Shown here: positions 43,760 through 56,776 of the stretch, one piece after another | How the letters are laid out: each line of letters opens with the position of its first letter | Numbering within the stretch: the stretch's first letter is position 1 | DNA from: Amaurobius ferox | Lineage: Eukaryota; Arthropoda; Arachnida; Araneae; Amaurobiidae | DNA: 64,000 nucleotides | NCBI GenBank assembly: GCA_951213105.1 | Contig: OX578140.1 | Coordinates: 120,077,653 to 120,141,652 of the forward strand | Direction of reading: 5' to 3' | Made by a program: the position numbers and the translations under genes | The notes under the pieces: generated by a model | Seen by the model: only the letters and a program-made list of their open reading frames with translations | What the model was told of the DNA's origin: nothing | The model's database searches: none

Positions 43760-45007
43760 TGTCTTCTTCTTCTTCAATGGCCTGACAGCCCAGGATGGGC
43801 CCTTGCCTTCCGCAGTATAGAACTCCAGGCTCCCCTATCCCTGGCCAAAGACCTCCAGTTCAAAACTTTTAAAATTTTAAAGTCCTTTTCCACACAGTCG
43901 AGCCATCTGAGTTTAGGTCTTCCTCTTTTACGGGTGCCGAATGGTCTGGCAGAGAAGATCTTTTTTGTTGTACGGCTTTCGGCCATCCTGCACAGGTGAC
44001 TCACCCATTTAATTCTCTGAATCGTGATGTAATTGACTAAATCTGGTTCTTTAAAAGACTTATAAAGCTCTGAGTTAGTTCTTCTTCTCCAGATGTTGTT
44101 GCAATTTAAGCCACCAAAAATACCTCTCAAGATTTTTCTCTCAAAAACAGAAATGATGTCTTTAACTTTTTCTGTCATTGCCCAAGTCTCAGCAGAGTAG
44201 GTAAGAATGGGTCTGATTAAACTTTTGTATATTATAATCTTCATTTTTCTGCTGATGAAGTCAGACTTTAAGTACCTTTTAAGGCCGAAAAAACATTGGT
44301 TAGCAGCTGTAACTCTACCACGAATTTCGGGCATAATGTCATTGAGAGTATTAACTTCAGATCCTAAATATCTGAAGTTGCTTACAGTTTCAAACTTGTA
44401 AACCCCAATTTCGAAATAAGGACAGTCATAATTACCACAGGGCATATACTTAGTTTTATTTTGATTAATAGTTAGATGCATTTTACTGGCTGCGGCCTCT
44501 AAGGATGTGAAGGCTTCCTTAAGTAACTCGGGAGTGCGTGCTACAATGTCAATGTCGTCAGCAAACGCAAAAATCTGGACAGACTTGTTAAAGATTGTTC
44601 CACGGGTATTGATGTTAGAGTCTTTCACAATTTTTTGGAGTGCAATATTGAAAAGCAAGCAGGCCAATGCATCGCCTTGTCTGAGCCCATTTGAAACAGT
44701 AATAGGCTCGGAGAGATTATTCTGAATTCTTACCCTAAGCTTTGTTTTGGTAAGAGTAATATTAGCCAAATTGATAAGTTTATCGGGTATTAGAAATTCT
44801 CTCATAGCTTCAATTAATAGTTTTCTGTTTACTGAATCATAGGCAGTCTTGAAATCAACGAAGAGATGGTAAGTTGCTATGCCATATTCATTAGCTTTTT
44901 CCAACACTTGCCTAATGTTAAAAATCTGTTCAATAGTAGATCTATCTCTGCGGAAACCACATTGGTAGTCTCCCACAATGTCTTCTGCATAAGTTACTAG
45001 TCTACAA
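43760..45007 (-). mobile_element. 5'-truncated LINE with 19-bp target duplication
   Basis: GTATATATGTAAGTATATA occurs at 43741-43759 and 45008-45026, a perfect target-site duplication. On the minus strand the insert starts at 45007 in the RT domain and ends with a GAAGAAGAAGAAGAC tail, so it is a 5'-truncated target-primed insertion. The ORF within (44976-43774) is fully open, suggesting a recent event. Confidence 0.93.
43774..44999 (-). pseudogene. Non-LTR reverse transcriptase, C-terminal ~400 aa
   Basis: Residues in order: YAEDIVGDYQCGFRRDRST, HLFVDFKTAYDSVNRKLLI (first Asp), VSNGLRQGDALACLLFNIAL (motif B), VQIFAFADDIDIVARTPELL (catalytic FADD), NFRYLGSEVNT (thumb side), RPILTYSAETWAM, then a C-terminal HLCRMAES...RKRGRPKLRWLDCVEKDF. 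The frame stops with TGA at 43774. Such RTs copy LINE RNA at a nicked site. The endonuclease and ORF1 are absent through 5' truncation. I do not assign a clade firmly; the FADDIDI and RPKLRW wording is common in RTE/CR1-like arthropod elements. The remaining ORF has no stop or shift. Confidence 0.9.
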
Positions 45008-45661
45008 GTATATATGTAAGTATATAAATAAATAATGCGGTCAGCTCAGTACTATAAAAATCACAATTTCATTTCAGTTGAACAAATTATATCAGATTAT
45101 ATGATTACCAAGATATGGCTGCTACTTCATAGAGAAAATCTCATATGTTGAAGAAAAATACGTAGTTGGTTATATTGTACTTGTGAAACAATACATAGAT
45201 TTAAATTGAAATAATTAGCATATGTACTTCTTAACTCCTCAGAGCACTGACATAAAAAACATGTTTGCACTTTATGAGAAAATCTCATATGCAGAAGAAA
45301 AATATGTAGTTGGAATATTCATAAAATGTAATTCACCACTTCAGCACAAAAGAACATATTTTAACATCTTTGAAGAAGAGATGTTGCACTGAGCATGCAA
45401 GATTACACCAAGATACATGGCAGAATTTTCAAGATCTTAATTTTGCACAAAAAAAAAAATAGCATCCTCTTCTGACATATTTAACCATGACATTTATAAG
45501 TTAACGCCCTAAACCATGTACATACTTCTATTGTTCATGATGTTTGCAGGTAATCATTATGCATTCAATAAAACTTATACCCTTAAATAAGGAAAATGGC
45601 TAAAGCCAAGGATGCCAAACGCACCCCTGCTTTGCCGACGACCCACATACGCTGCAAAATT

Positions 45662-45883
45662 TTAGGAGAGTGAGCCAGCACATGAAGAATCCCGCTCAAA
45701 CTTTTTTTTTACAAGTTCAAGAGGCGAGATATCAACAGGGGTTGGCTCAACCCAAATGATCCAAATTCCCTTTTCCCACCGGAAATGAGGATTTTGCCAA
45801 TTGTCAAAAGTGTGTGCTGCTATCAAACTCAAGTCGAAGGCATTCACGACGAGAATGAAAAACATGAATGGATAACAGTGCAT
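45662..45883 (-). other. Unassigned 73-codon frame
   Basis: It reads MHCYPFMFFILVVNAFDLSL, then AAHTFDNWQNPHFRWEKG. A hydrophobic start and a WQNPHFRWEK phrase might be a fragment of a transposase C-terminus (piggyBac-like proteins have similar wording), but I cannot confirm this. The base composition is slightly richer in G+C than the neighbourhood. From 45027 to 46369 nothing else is supported. Confidence 0.2.
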
Positions 45884-46369
45884 CTACAATTTTATTTATA
45901 AAAATGAGACAATTGATCTATTAATGAATATAAAAAATAAAAGCAATTTTTAATAAAATAAATTTTGAATAATAAATTAAAAATAAAATTAAAATAATTA
46001 AAAAAATATTTAATGATTTATAAAAAATGTTAATTTTTTGAATAATAAAGTAAAAGTGTTGTGATGCGTCACAACACATTTTATTGAATTAGAAATCCAT
46101 TACCAGTTTACAACACTTGGTAAAAACACCTTGATAAAGCATAAACATTATATATAGATCGTGAACTTAAAAAAGCTCAAAGAAGTTGAATTTGAATACT
46201 GGGTCATTTAAGCAGTTGTGTAAAATGGACATTGGGTAAAAATAATTACTTTACCTAAATATGGCGTGCACTTTCTTGAAGCCACCTCATTCTGTAGCAC
46301 ACTTGATGAAGAGTTTTTTCAAGAATTAATCATTGAGTGACACAAGCAAAAATTTCAATGGTTCGAATC

Positions 46370-46599
46370 CAGTGACGGCTCGCGTATAGGCACAGTGGAA
46401 ATGTAGCACCTCCTATTTCCACTTGATATTATCGATAACATTTAATATAAGTCCTTTTCTTTAATTTTTTCTTTATACTTGTACAATATATAATCCTTAA
46501 GCTTAATGTCAGTTACCATTCCCCAGTTTATGAAAAAGATAAAGGTAAAAAATTTTCTGGAGCAGCACCCCCTCTAATTTTAGCTATGAGCCGCCACTG
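46370..46599. mobile_element. hAT-type MITE, 230 bp
   Basis: Ends CAGTGACGGCTC (46370) and the complement of CAGTGGCGGCTC (to 46599) form terminal inverted repeats, flanked by 8-bp TTCGAATC (46362-46369) and TTTGAATC (46600-46607), one mismatch. The interior is A+T-rich and non-coding, with CACC/GGTG-type subterminal sequence near each end. From 46608 to 49367 I find no supported feature apart from C homopolymers near 46756 and 48270. A G+C-richer stretch at 47640-48010 with short frames is unassigned. Confidence 0.85.
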
Positions 46600-49367
46600 T
46601 TTGAATCGAAATATAACAAGTTCTTACTGAACTTCATAATTTAATATTTTTTCAAATACACTTAAAATTCTGCTAATTCTTGCCAATGGCAGCTAACGAT
46701 CTGGGCATTTGCACAACATATCCAATAATTTAAAAAATGCCAATTATTTATATCCCCCCCCCCCCTTCAAAACAGTCTTAAAACGAAAAGTTTGCATGTA
46801 CGACAAAACGCTAATTTTTTAGCTACAAACTGTTTTTTATTTTAATTGGAGTATAATTTAGACTAGACATGTACACAAAACACTCAAAAATTAAAAAAAT
46901 AATAATTGTGTAGACTTTGAACTGCACAGAGGTCACTAGAACAGCAATGTACTCGCTCGAAAACAAAAGTTAACTCATTTGTTTGTACAGTCGGAAAATT
47001 TCAATACTAGTTGGAAAAATTTCCTTCACACTCCCCTAGCCAAGATTGCCCACTTACATACCTGATTAACGGACTTAGACTCTGAGGGTTGAATCAGAAA
47101 ACTGCTAGACACAACTAGTTGATTGCCACATGGCTAATGTGATAATGTAAAGACTTGAACTTTGTGAGCGGAGCATCAGCTAAAATCATCAGATTAATAT
47201 ATTCATAAAATAGTAATTAGATATAAAGTAGACCTGAAAATTAAAAAACCAGTGGCCGGTAGAGGCAGTTTAAGATTAGTGGCCACTCTATCACAGATTT
47301 ATTTAAAATTTTAAACATTGCTGTGTATTAGACTGGATTGAATATTTAATGCAAAGCAGTACATACTATGTTTTAATTAAAACATATGCCCCCCTTTTTT
47401 TTAAAGTGCCCCTTTCTGAGAAGCACCCTGCCCTTGTTTTGGTCTAGAGTGAATATTACTTTAGACATTAGTTCATATACATTTTGTTCATAAATTGCTA
47501 TTAATAATGAAATTATGTAAAAGTTCAATAATAAAAAATATTGGCATATGAAACACATCTTATGCACCCTTCCCTCCTTTAACCACTATTTAATTATTCT
47601 ACACATCACACATCATTCATTAGCATAAACCATGAGGTAGGAATCGAGGGTATGATTGAATGGGGGACTGTTACAGAGTTGGATTTCGTTATTTGATATG
47701 GACCTATGGAGAACTAATAAATATTTATGCTAATGGAGCATAGTGTTTCTTTCAGGAATACCTCCGTAGAGGGTGGGGCGATAGAGAAAATAGAAAACTT
47801 GCCCTCTATTTTCATTCACACCCAGGCCAAAAAGTCCTGAAGGAAACACTGATGGCATGAGGGTGCAAAATACAGGGCCCCTCTGCTTGTACCATCAAGG
47901 GTCTCCTCCTCAGGGAACTTGTATGAGTAGAAGACTGCTGACAATGAGTATAGTAAAAGTACATTCTCTTTTGCATCAATAATTTATTGGAGTAAATTTT
48001 GTACCAAACTGAGGGAAATTCATGATAACAAACCATCCTTACTGTCTAAATATGTTTGGAATTAAGCTCTCTAATATAGCATGAGGTGCCCATTTGTCTC
48101 AGATTTTTGGAGATAGTCTATGATACCAAGACTTTTATCCTGGCTTACTATTGTACCCAATCTAGAATTGCTTCCTTAAAATTATAGAATAAAGAATATG
48201 AGACAGGAGCTACAGTTTTGCTATTAAAATTTTGCTGATCTGGCAACAATGTAATAGTACTTAACTCCCCCCACCCCTCCCCCGAAGTCTCAACAACATT
48301 CGCCCAGGGCTGTGATAATGATGAACGAGACATCAAAGTGAAAGTGATCATGACAGATTTAGTTATTTTTGTAATGTTAAACACTTTGTCTTTATATTTA
48401 CTATGTGTGTTTTACTGTGTTCCTGAATACAAGTTATACAAAATTAAACCTGTAAGGACTCATCTACTAGGAGTAGAGGATGGGTCCTCTAAAATGAAGT
48501 TGTGCGTCCTAGAAAACCCCATGCAAAAAGTGCCACTTTATTTAACATAAAAATGGAATCTTTTTCAAACGCTAGTACTTCATAGACACGTGTATTGCTT
48601 TCGAATTGTAAGAGGTCATTAATAGAACTTTAAATTAAGAAAAATAATTAAATTTTCTATGTAAAAGTTGAGGATTACTACTACTCATAGAAGTGATCGA
48701 CTTTTGAGGTTCGTATTCGTACAGAGATTGTTTACTAAACATAAAAGAGCATGGGTAGGTCATTATAAAATACTCATACAAAATACTACGAAAAACTTAC
48801 AAATTCCAACTCGCAGCCCGATTTTGGATATAGAATTGAACAAAAGGGTTGGACTAGTTTTGTGAACAAGTAGGAAACAGCAAGGACAAAATTGAGTAAA
48901 TGATGTGGATGCACTAATCTTTTCAAGTCTTTAACAGTTATGATATTCATAATATTCATTTCTGCAACGTTTTATTAGCTACTAGTCAAGCGCAAAGAAT
49001 ATTTTAAAAAATTTATAATTTCAATAGCGAAAGAGAGCAGAATATAACTTCACTTCACTTCAATTTACACCATATTCACTTCATTTCTCAAATGTTAAAA
49101 TATTTCTTCCAAATTTCTAAAATATTTCTAATTTACAGTTTAATACGTTCTCTGTGCTGTCTTTTCATAATAAGTTTTTCTAAAGAATCTTTAGTCTATA
49201 ACTACATTTTTCTACATCAAGTTTTTATCTTTACTCATATGGTTCTTTCTTCTATCACTTTACATTGTGATGAACTTTAACTTTGACTGAATTTCTGAAG
49301 CTCTTCTTCAAATATTTTGAGTGAATTTTTTTAATTCAAATTGCTATTAGTTAAAGGGAAATTAACA

Positions 49368-49396
49368 ATGACTTATTGGCGTCAAGCTGGAATATC
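49368..49396 (+). CDS. ATP5F1E: ATP synthase F1 epsilon subunit, exon 1 (coding start)
   Basis: ATG at 49368 gives MTYWRQAGIS, the very conserved start of the eukaryotic mitochondrial epsilon subunit (human begins MVAYWRQAGLSYI). It is followed by a consensus donor, TC|GTAAGT (49397). The Ser codon is split after its second base. Upstream CAACAATG-like context (TTAACAATG) fits initiation. I see no clear TATA box; the 5' UTR limit is unknown. The protein is a short helix-rich subunit of the F1 central stalk in the mitochondrial matrix, working with gamma and delta in ATP synthesis. It is called stunted in Drosophila. Confidence 0.9.
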
Positions 49397-49640
49397 GTAA
49401 GTAGATATCTGCACATTTCGGGATAGTAGTTGCAAAACAATGCAATAATCAAAAATGGGGTCACCTTGACTTTAAGTAAATATAGTAAATGTATTCAGTG
49501 AATATACTTAATAAAAATATGCTGTGCACTTTAAGTTAGGTATTTCGCATTTGGGGCTATAAAGATTTACAGCTTTCCATTTATGGGAACCAATTAAGAG
49601 AACCCCTGGTTTAGAGCTGAGGCGTAGCTTATCAACTTGT

Positions 49641-49697
49641 TGAAACCCAGACCGTCCGACCTACCAGAAAGGTGTAAGGTAACTGTTTGGACGGTCG
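49641..49697 (-). mobile_element. 5'-truncated SINE tail with 14-bp target duplication
   Basis: Only the 3' end of the tRNA-SINE is present (complement of GAAACCCAGACCGTCCGACC and GGTGTAAGGTAACTGTTTGG). GCTTATCAACTTGT is duplicated exactly at 49627-49640 and 49698-49711. The short length shows that a 57-bp tail can be inserted alone, as in LINE-style 5' truncation. Confidence 0.93.
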
Positions 49698-50769
49698 GCT
49701 TATCAACTTGTGTAATTTTACTACTAGATACGTTAAAAATGATATGGTGTAGATCAAACCACAAAAATATGTTTCACTCAAGTGTTGTGCTATAGAGACA
49801 GGGATGAGATGTTTTGTTTGTTGTACAGCTTAGTTATGCTCAGTGTATCGTCCGTGTAGAACAAGCAGAGGTAGGATTAATACAATGTTCATAATAACCT
49901 GTGTAGTACTGTTTTCATTTCCACACAATATACATCACTTGCCATGTTTGCTGAGAGTATTGTATAACTTTCAAAGGTAATATTAATACGTAGATCCTAA
50001 CAATATCTTTTGACTTAACATTATAACGTTGCATTTTGACCCCAGAATTAAGTTCCAGCACATCACCCTCACCCTGATGAATAAAATATTACATATCTTC
50101 TACGCTTTCTACAGTGCTCCATTCGTGATCACCAAACCATATTTATTAATGATAATAAGTTGAAATTTTGGTATGTAATGATGCCTAGGCATACATCAAT
50201 ATAAAAGGCAATACCAATTCACCCTGAGAGGTGAAGTCATTGGACTGATAGCATAGCGAAGTGCTTCGAAACAGATTGTCTTATGCTGGCAAAACCTCGT
50301 ACTCAATTACAAGTACCCAGAAGTGCTTCAAAACAGATTACTTTCCAATGGGCAGATCCTGTCTAGACCTAGTTAAAACAGATTTAGTGAGCTTCATTGT
50401 AGTAGCACATTTTTTCCCCCAAAATCGTCTCTCCTTCAATATTGATGTACACCTAGCTAATTACGTAGTAATCAGCCATCCTCCTATTTCACACATATAG
50501 ATAAAGGCTCACTGTGAATCAGGCCTAATCACAATATATTATAAATTAAACATACAGTGCACTCATGAAAAGGGAACTCTTATTATTCCCAGTAAAAAGA
50601 TCACAGCATCCATAGACATATTGCCATTCAAATGTTTAAGCAAGTTTCAAAGGTTGGCCAATACGCCACTTTTGAACTACTCACTACATCTCATCTATTT
50701 CCAAAATAAACAAATTTTGGACAAGATGAAAAAATATGCAGTGTTAGATCTTAATCATAAAACTTGCTG

Positions 50770-50869
50770 GTTGAAGCAGGTTTGGTAACCACTGTTTGAA
50801 GCAGGTTTGGTAACCACTGTTTGAAGCAGGTTTGGTAACCGCTGTTTGAAGCAGGTTTGGTAACCGCTG
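50770..50869 (+). repeat. 25-bp minisatellite, four units
   Basis: GTTGAAGCAGGTTTGGTAAC followed by CACTG repeats four times (50770, 50795, 50820, 50845). Units differ only at the first base and at one A/G. Confidence 0.95.
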
Positions 50870-51675
50870 GTTGAAATAGAAGTTATTTACAGCATAAATA
50901 GTGTGTGGGCAAGAAAAAAACAATTCACATTCATCATGAATTGTTAATAATTAGGGGCTGAACATTGATGAACTAAAAATTCTCCAAACATGCCTATAGA
51001 AAAATGAAAAAATGCTATTAAGGAGGTGTCTCAAGGACTCCCTATACCATCAATGCAATTTTATAAAAATGAGTATTAATATAAAAAATACTGAATATAA
51101 AAGCCTGGAATTTACTTGTAAAATACACATTTCTGAATCTTCTAATGCGATTAGAACACTTTTTAACCAGAAAAAAATAATTCATGAAACTTGCTTTATA
51201 TCAACGAAAGTTAGAATTTGAGTATTGTATAGTAGTGCCATCTACACGTAAAAAGTTTAACTAAATTTTGAAAATTGCCAAGATTGAAGACAAATTACAG
51301 CAACCTGTACAATTAGCACATCATCCCAGATTTACACCAGCGAGTTCCTTTCATCCCAAGATAATGGGTGGGGACCAGTGACCTAGAGTAGAGGTTAGTG
51401 ATAAGGGGCATTTTGCCTTGTATTAGTTCTTCCACATTCAGCTTTAGGGGGCTCTGTTCTTTTGCTGATGACATTGTAATCTCTTTTAAGAATTTATCAA
51501 TCCTGGTAGCTTGCAGGATTTTGGTTAAAAACCCATTTGATGTATTTTTAAAATTTGTCCATTTACTGTATAAATTACATATGTATATGAATATATGATA
51601 ATATTGAGACATTTCTGCCTCTAGTAATCTTTGGATATATACAAAGAACCTTCTAATCCTAATGAAGTAATATAT

Positions 51676-53791
51676 CGGGGCTCGACAAATCCTGGGTGCC
51701 AGGTCGCTGAAAAAATTAAATGTGGCGACTAGAAATGTTGGATTAAAAATCTAAAAATTAACAACAGAGGAACTAGAATTTAAAATAAATTAAAAAAAAT
51801 TGCCAGACAGAAAATTTGACTAGAATTTACGTAGATTGGTTTTCATGTTTTTTATTATTATTTTTAATGCAATGATAATATTTGTTGATAGACTATCGAC
51901 AGCCAAAACCTTCGGATGGCCAAACATCGAAAGCAAATTCCTACAGGGATATCATACAACGCATGCGGTAGCGTCTTCATATTCTGGCTGCCAGCAATGC
52001 ACTGCCGTGAAACTTTCGCGGAAGTCTGAAAATCGTAGAGGCAGCCACTGAGAGTTCTATTGCAGTTTTCAATTTTCTTCTTTTTTTTTAATTAATTTTA
52101 TTTCTCTTGCACGTATTTATTTATCCAGACTAGCCACTCACCTGTGCCGTAAGTGAGTCGCATCATAAGTGCCCAAAGATCTATGTAAACGTCAAGTACC
52201 GAAGAAAGGTATCTGGGGAATAAGTTTTCATAATCACAACAGGGCCAGAACCATCGCCAGTTTGCATATTTTGACGCTGGTTTATTTACCAATCGTAGTA
52301 TCTTATAAATTTGTACTTTAGGTTTTAATTTTAATACACCTTATAAATAAACAATTTGTCAGGTAAAACTGAAAAAGCAACAAAACAGTCATGTTTAACG
52401 AGATTTTTTGGTTTATGTACATCAGACAGAAATGATGGAATTAATGTTAATTCCATACGAACTTTTAACTCTGAGCAATGAAAAATGATTTCATATTATA
52501 GGATTATTATTATCAATTAGAAAATGTACCTGGGATTTAAGATAAGAGTCCGTGGCATGGCTGTGTGTGCACCGACACTACAGTTGTTTTAATTTATTTT
52601 TGTTATAAACAGGTGTTGTTAAATCATTCTTTGATTTTCGTGAATTCGCTGCGAGTTCTAGTGTAGTTTTTATCAGAGATCTGCATTTGAAATTGCGGGA
52701 ATAGCCTAGAAAATGTACTCGACATTGTCTGGAATTTAAGATGCAAACTGATTACAATTACACCCGAACTCACAAAAAATTCTGGAAAACCAAAGAATGT
52801 TTTGACATATACAATATGCATGAATTTTGACATATGAATACACATAAGAAAGGTATCTGGGGAATAAGCTTTCATAATCACAACAGGGCCAGAACCATCG
52901 CCAGTTTGCATATTTTGAAGCGGGTTTATTTACCAATCGTAGTATCTTATAAATTTGTACTTTGTTTATTTATAAGGTGTATTAAAATTATGCTGGGGGG
53001 TTACGCTGCACTGATGGTGTTAAGATAGAGACTCTACTAGACTATCCCAGCCCAGGAGCCTGATTTCGAAAAGTATATACTTTTTAAAAATTCATGAAAA
53101 TTCAACTATTATTCGTGTGGATTCCGTTCAAAATTGACTCAAAAGAGAATTTTTCGATCATTTTTCATTGGTGTTAAGATGGAAACTCTGAAATAATATT
53201 TTTGATCGCTAAGGAATGCATAAGTAATTCGAATTTAAAAAAACCGCCGAGACATATTGTCCCGGGTCCTGAAATACCTGCATACCAAAATGTACATGAT
53301 CAGTGCGGAAATGTAAAATTAATGATTAAAAATTTAAAAAGTTTATATTATGTTAAATATATTTTGCTCGTCATGGTTGCACTAATGAAGTGTATTTTAA
53401 GGTATTTATGTTTCCTTTATTGTTCCAATCTATATGCTTGTCGTCCATATAACACAAGTTTATAGATAAAATCTATCTTGTGTTTCAGAAACAAGCATTT
53501 TTGTGTTCATTTCGAAGGGATATATGGACTTGAAGAGAATTTTTTCGAAATGAACTTATCTTAAGCCTAAAGCTCTTCCATGTGCAAGCTTTTTTGCTTG
53601 ATTTTTTAGTTTTCCTATTTTCATTCCTCATTTTTGAAATTTGTTGATTGTCTTTGTCTTTATGACCTGCATTACGCTTTATTATTTCCTCTTTGTCTTA
53701 ATTTCTTTTATTTCTTTGTATTTTGTAGAAAATTTTGGAATAGTGTTTTATGAGTTACTACTTACATTCTAACATTGGATTTACTAATTTA

Positions 53792-53874
<83 letters not shown>

Positions 53875-54074
53875 CTTTCCTGATAATTTTAAAGTATTTT
53901 AAGGATTAGTGTTAACCTATTAGTGTTAACTATGTTTAATTATACCAGTGTAACTATTTATTATAAGTTCTTTATAACAAATGCTCAACAAAATGTAAAA
54001 TATCGTAAAATTAAAAGCTGGCTCCTAACTTTTTGACCTAGCTCCTAGATTGTGGAGAAATTTGTCGAGCCCTG
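51676..54074. mobile_element. Non-autonomous hAT element, 2399 bp, in intron 1
   Basis: Ends CGGGGCTCGACAAAT (51676) and the complement of CAGGGCTCGACAAAT (to 54074) are inverted repeats; TAATATAT is duplicated exactly at 51668-51675 and 54075-54082. Subterminal GGTGCCAGGTCGC and GCGACTAGAAAT text resembles GCCAGGTCGCC...TCTAGCGACC in the hAT element at 7620. No transposase frame is present. It holds the internal repeats at 52204-52989 and a long TA microsatellite (about 53796-53872). Confidence 0.92.
52204..52989 (+). repeat. Direct 117-bp repeat with an attached inverted 25-mer
   Basis: GAAAGGTATCTGGGGAATAA to AAATTTGTACTTT occurs at 52204-52320 and again at 52847-52963. After the first copy comes TAATTTTAATACACCTTATA-AATAAAC (52327-52350). 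After the second comes its reverse complement (52965-52989). This pattern points to template switching or an inversion during replication of the hAT element. Confidence 0.85.
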
Positions 54075-55329
54075 TAATATATGCTTACATAATGAAGTAA
54101 TATAGTAATTCATATATCGCCTGAAGTAATATACCTTAAATAAAATAAATTTGTATATATGCATTTATATACAAGTTATTCACTTACTGTAAATGTTTCT
54201 ATAGTTTGAAATTAAAAACACTTTGTTAGTTACAGCATAGTTAGTTATCGACCATTTCGACAAAAAATATCCCCCTTCAAGATGAAAAGTCAGCAGAGCA
54301 ATCAGACCAGCAAGGGCAATAAGTCTTTTGCTAGTGTAGTTACTCTGTTTTTTATTTTGACAAAGGAGGCCTCAAACTGGTTGATATATTTAACCAAATG
54401 TTTATGCTGTACTATATAACAAAGTATTTTTAATTTCAGATTATTTTTAAATAATCTGAAAAGATAGAAGACTAAGTGAATAATTTAAATTATGTTTCTG
54501 TATTATTACAGTGCTATTTCATCAATTTTAGCAGCTAATCTTTTTCTTTAAATTACAGCATTATCAAATAAAATAATATTTATCATTAAATTTTTTTTAC
54601 TATTAGTTAATTCATTTGATACTTCAGACTAATAGTTAGAAAGAAAAATATATACAGAATTTTAATTTTGCTTGAGGATTATACTATACTAAATATCGAC
54701 CATTTTTTTTCATTTTTGTTTTCAAAAATTATACACTACTAGGGTCTGGTGAAATCATTAAATTGATGACATCGTTCACTATGACACTTTTGACATAATT
54801 TCAGTATTGTACTAAGACATTCATAAATTAAAATAACAGATAAATCTCAGGATTATGATATAGACTTTATGGCTGTGATTCAAGGATTACTATTTCTAGT
54901 TAGCAACATATGAATAGTTATTGGTTTAAGAATAAAATACCATATAAAATAAATATATTTTCCCCAATACATAGTATATGTAAAAGGAACATATTGGAGT
55001 AAAAAGAAACCAACCATTGGATATTGGGGGATCTATGCATTTTGTGTAGGGGAGACTGGAGAGGGTTGACTCAAGTTTTACAAATCTATTTTTTAAAAAA
55101 GGAATCGCCCAAATTCATTTGAAACTGTAATCAACAATTTAAGAAATAGACAAAACATGTTAAAAATGAATTAACCTAAAAATAGCCACAACAAAGAAAG
55201 AAATCAATTTGCTAATCTGCAAATTAAAAAAAAAATGCAACCACTATTTACACAGAACGGCTGCAAATATACTTGGAAATACCTTTCTTAAAAAAGGTGG
55301 CAACCATAAAAGCTGACTGCTGTTGATTG

Positions 55330-55938
55330 GACTTTATGCCTCGAGTAGGTTACCAGATTGGCGATCGCTTGAGCAAGGCTTAACTGTAACACTTGGTAAC
55401 AATCACACTCTTGGTGCAATTGGAAGATTATTCTCCGGATCAACCAACTTGTGTTTTATTAGATAATGAAAGAATTTTTTCATTCTCATCATTAGCACTT
55501 TCACGCTTTTCTCCTAAAAATTCTGTAATCATTTTGAGAACCTACTGTGATGTTATTATTGATGTCTATGTAGTCATTAATGTCTGTAACAGTACATCCA
55601 CTTTCATTATTACTTCTAATAAGTTCAATAACGAATCAGGGTCAGAGTCCTCATTTTCAGTTTAATTTTATTTGTTATGTGACCCAAACTCTGAATGCTT
55701 CAGTTTCTTTTCCACTCATATTAGTTATTGTTATTGTTGAACTCATTTTGGAATTATTTTGCTTGTGTTGTGCTATCTCGTCAAGTTATACCTTTTTGAC
55801 AGTGACGAGTTATCGGGAATAGCATTTAAATTAGCGATGAGTAAATGAGGGTTTAATTGCATTGTCGTCTACGGGAGCCGAACAGGACTGAAGAAAAATG
55901 ACGAGTGATCCAGGTGCTGACTTAATGAAGTTTTACTG
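55330..55938 (-). mobile_element. Possible pogo-like fragment with one terminal repeat
   Basis: On the minus strand, from 55938, the sequence begins CAGTAAAACTTCATTAAGTC, wording close to Tigger/pogo ends, next to TA. Inside, minus-strand phrases such as EDSDPDSLLNLLEVIMKVDV and EKRESANDENEKILSLSNKT could be decayed transposase C-terminal coding, with stops. No left end was found. The plus-strand frames at 55393 and 55580 are probably shadows. Confidence 0.35.
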
Positions 55939-56536
55939 TATCAGTAATTATTAAATATGCATTGTATAATTTATGTACATTTGTATTGGTTAATAATTGA
56001 TTAAGTAAATAATTTTATGTATTTATTGAAAAACTTACTGTTCCTTGTATTTTTATTATATAAAGGGATGAATAGAAATGAAGAAAATATTGGTCTTCAA
56101 ACGGTCCTTAATAATCTCAGACTGGTAATTGCATCGGATGGTTTTATGATCAGCTAACTCAAGTAGAATAACTCAAATTTTAAAACCATATTCTTACTAG
56201 ACTCAAGCTACATCAGACAAAACAGTCTTGCAAAAATTATGACTAAGCCGGTTTATATTCAGCCTAAAAAGCAGAAATTTCTCTGTCTGTTTCGTACTGG
56301 AAGTGACTGTTCTACACTGTAATTTATTCTGATGAGCTACTTTTTCTCTCCAATACTAGTTGATATCTTTACACATTTGTTTTCTAAGTGTTTTCTTTAG
56401 TTATTTTTATATAGTAGTTTAATTTAATTTAAATACTAATAAATTATGTCATATTAAAATGGCAATATATATAAGTATTTTAAATTTGTATTTGAGAATT
56501 TTGAAATTATTCTTATCAGATAATTTTGCTTTCCAG

Positions 56537-56661
56537 ATATTTACGATTTTCTGCTATTAGTGCTCAACTGGTAAGAGCAGCTCTAAAGCAAGAATTCCGA
56601 ACTGAACTTGCAAAAACAGCTGGCATGAAACAAACATTATGGAAAGATGGAAAACCAATAA
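56537..56661 (+). CDS. ATP5F1E: ATP synthase F1 epsilon subunit, exon 2
   Basis: After the acceptor TTGCTTTCCAG the first base completes the split Ser codon and the frame reads YLRFSAISAQLVRAALKQEF, then RTELAKTAGMKQTLWKDGKP and I. This matches the conserved middle and end of the family (YI.YS.I.A...R.ALK.EF). The exon ends at A|GTAATG (56661), leaving one base for the next codon. Without splicing the frame would run on for ten codons to TGA at 56691, which looks less like the family. The strong conservation here, amid decayed repeats, shows selection. Confidence 0.92.
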
Positions 56662-56776
56662 GTAATGATTTTTTTCTGTCCCAAAACATTTGAAAATTAA
56701 TTAAATCATTTGAATTTTTTTAACTGCACATTTTTCTTTATTCAAAATTATAATTTCATAAGATAAAATAGCTTAA

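Larger units (their letters stand above)
49397..56536 (+). other. Intron 1 of the ATP synthase epsilon gene (7.1 kb)
   Basis: GT at 49397 and AG at 56535-56536 (TTGCTTTCCAG) bound it. It contains the SINE piece at 49641, the 25-bp minisatellite at 50770, the 2.4-kb hAT element at 51676 and a pogo-like fragment at 55330. The rest, including 49720-50760 and 54083-55320, is A+T-rich without recognised features. Confidence 0.85.
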
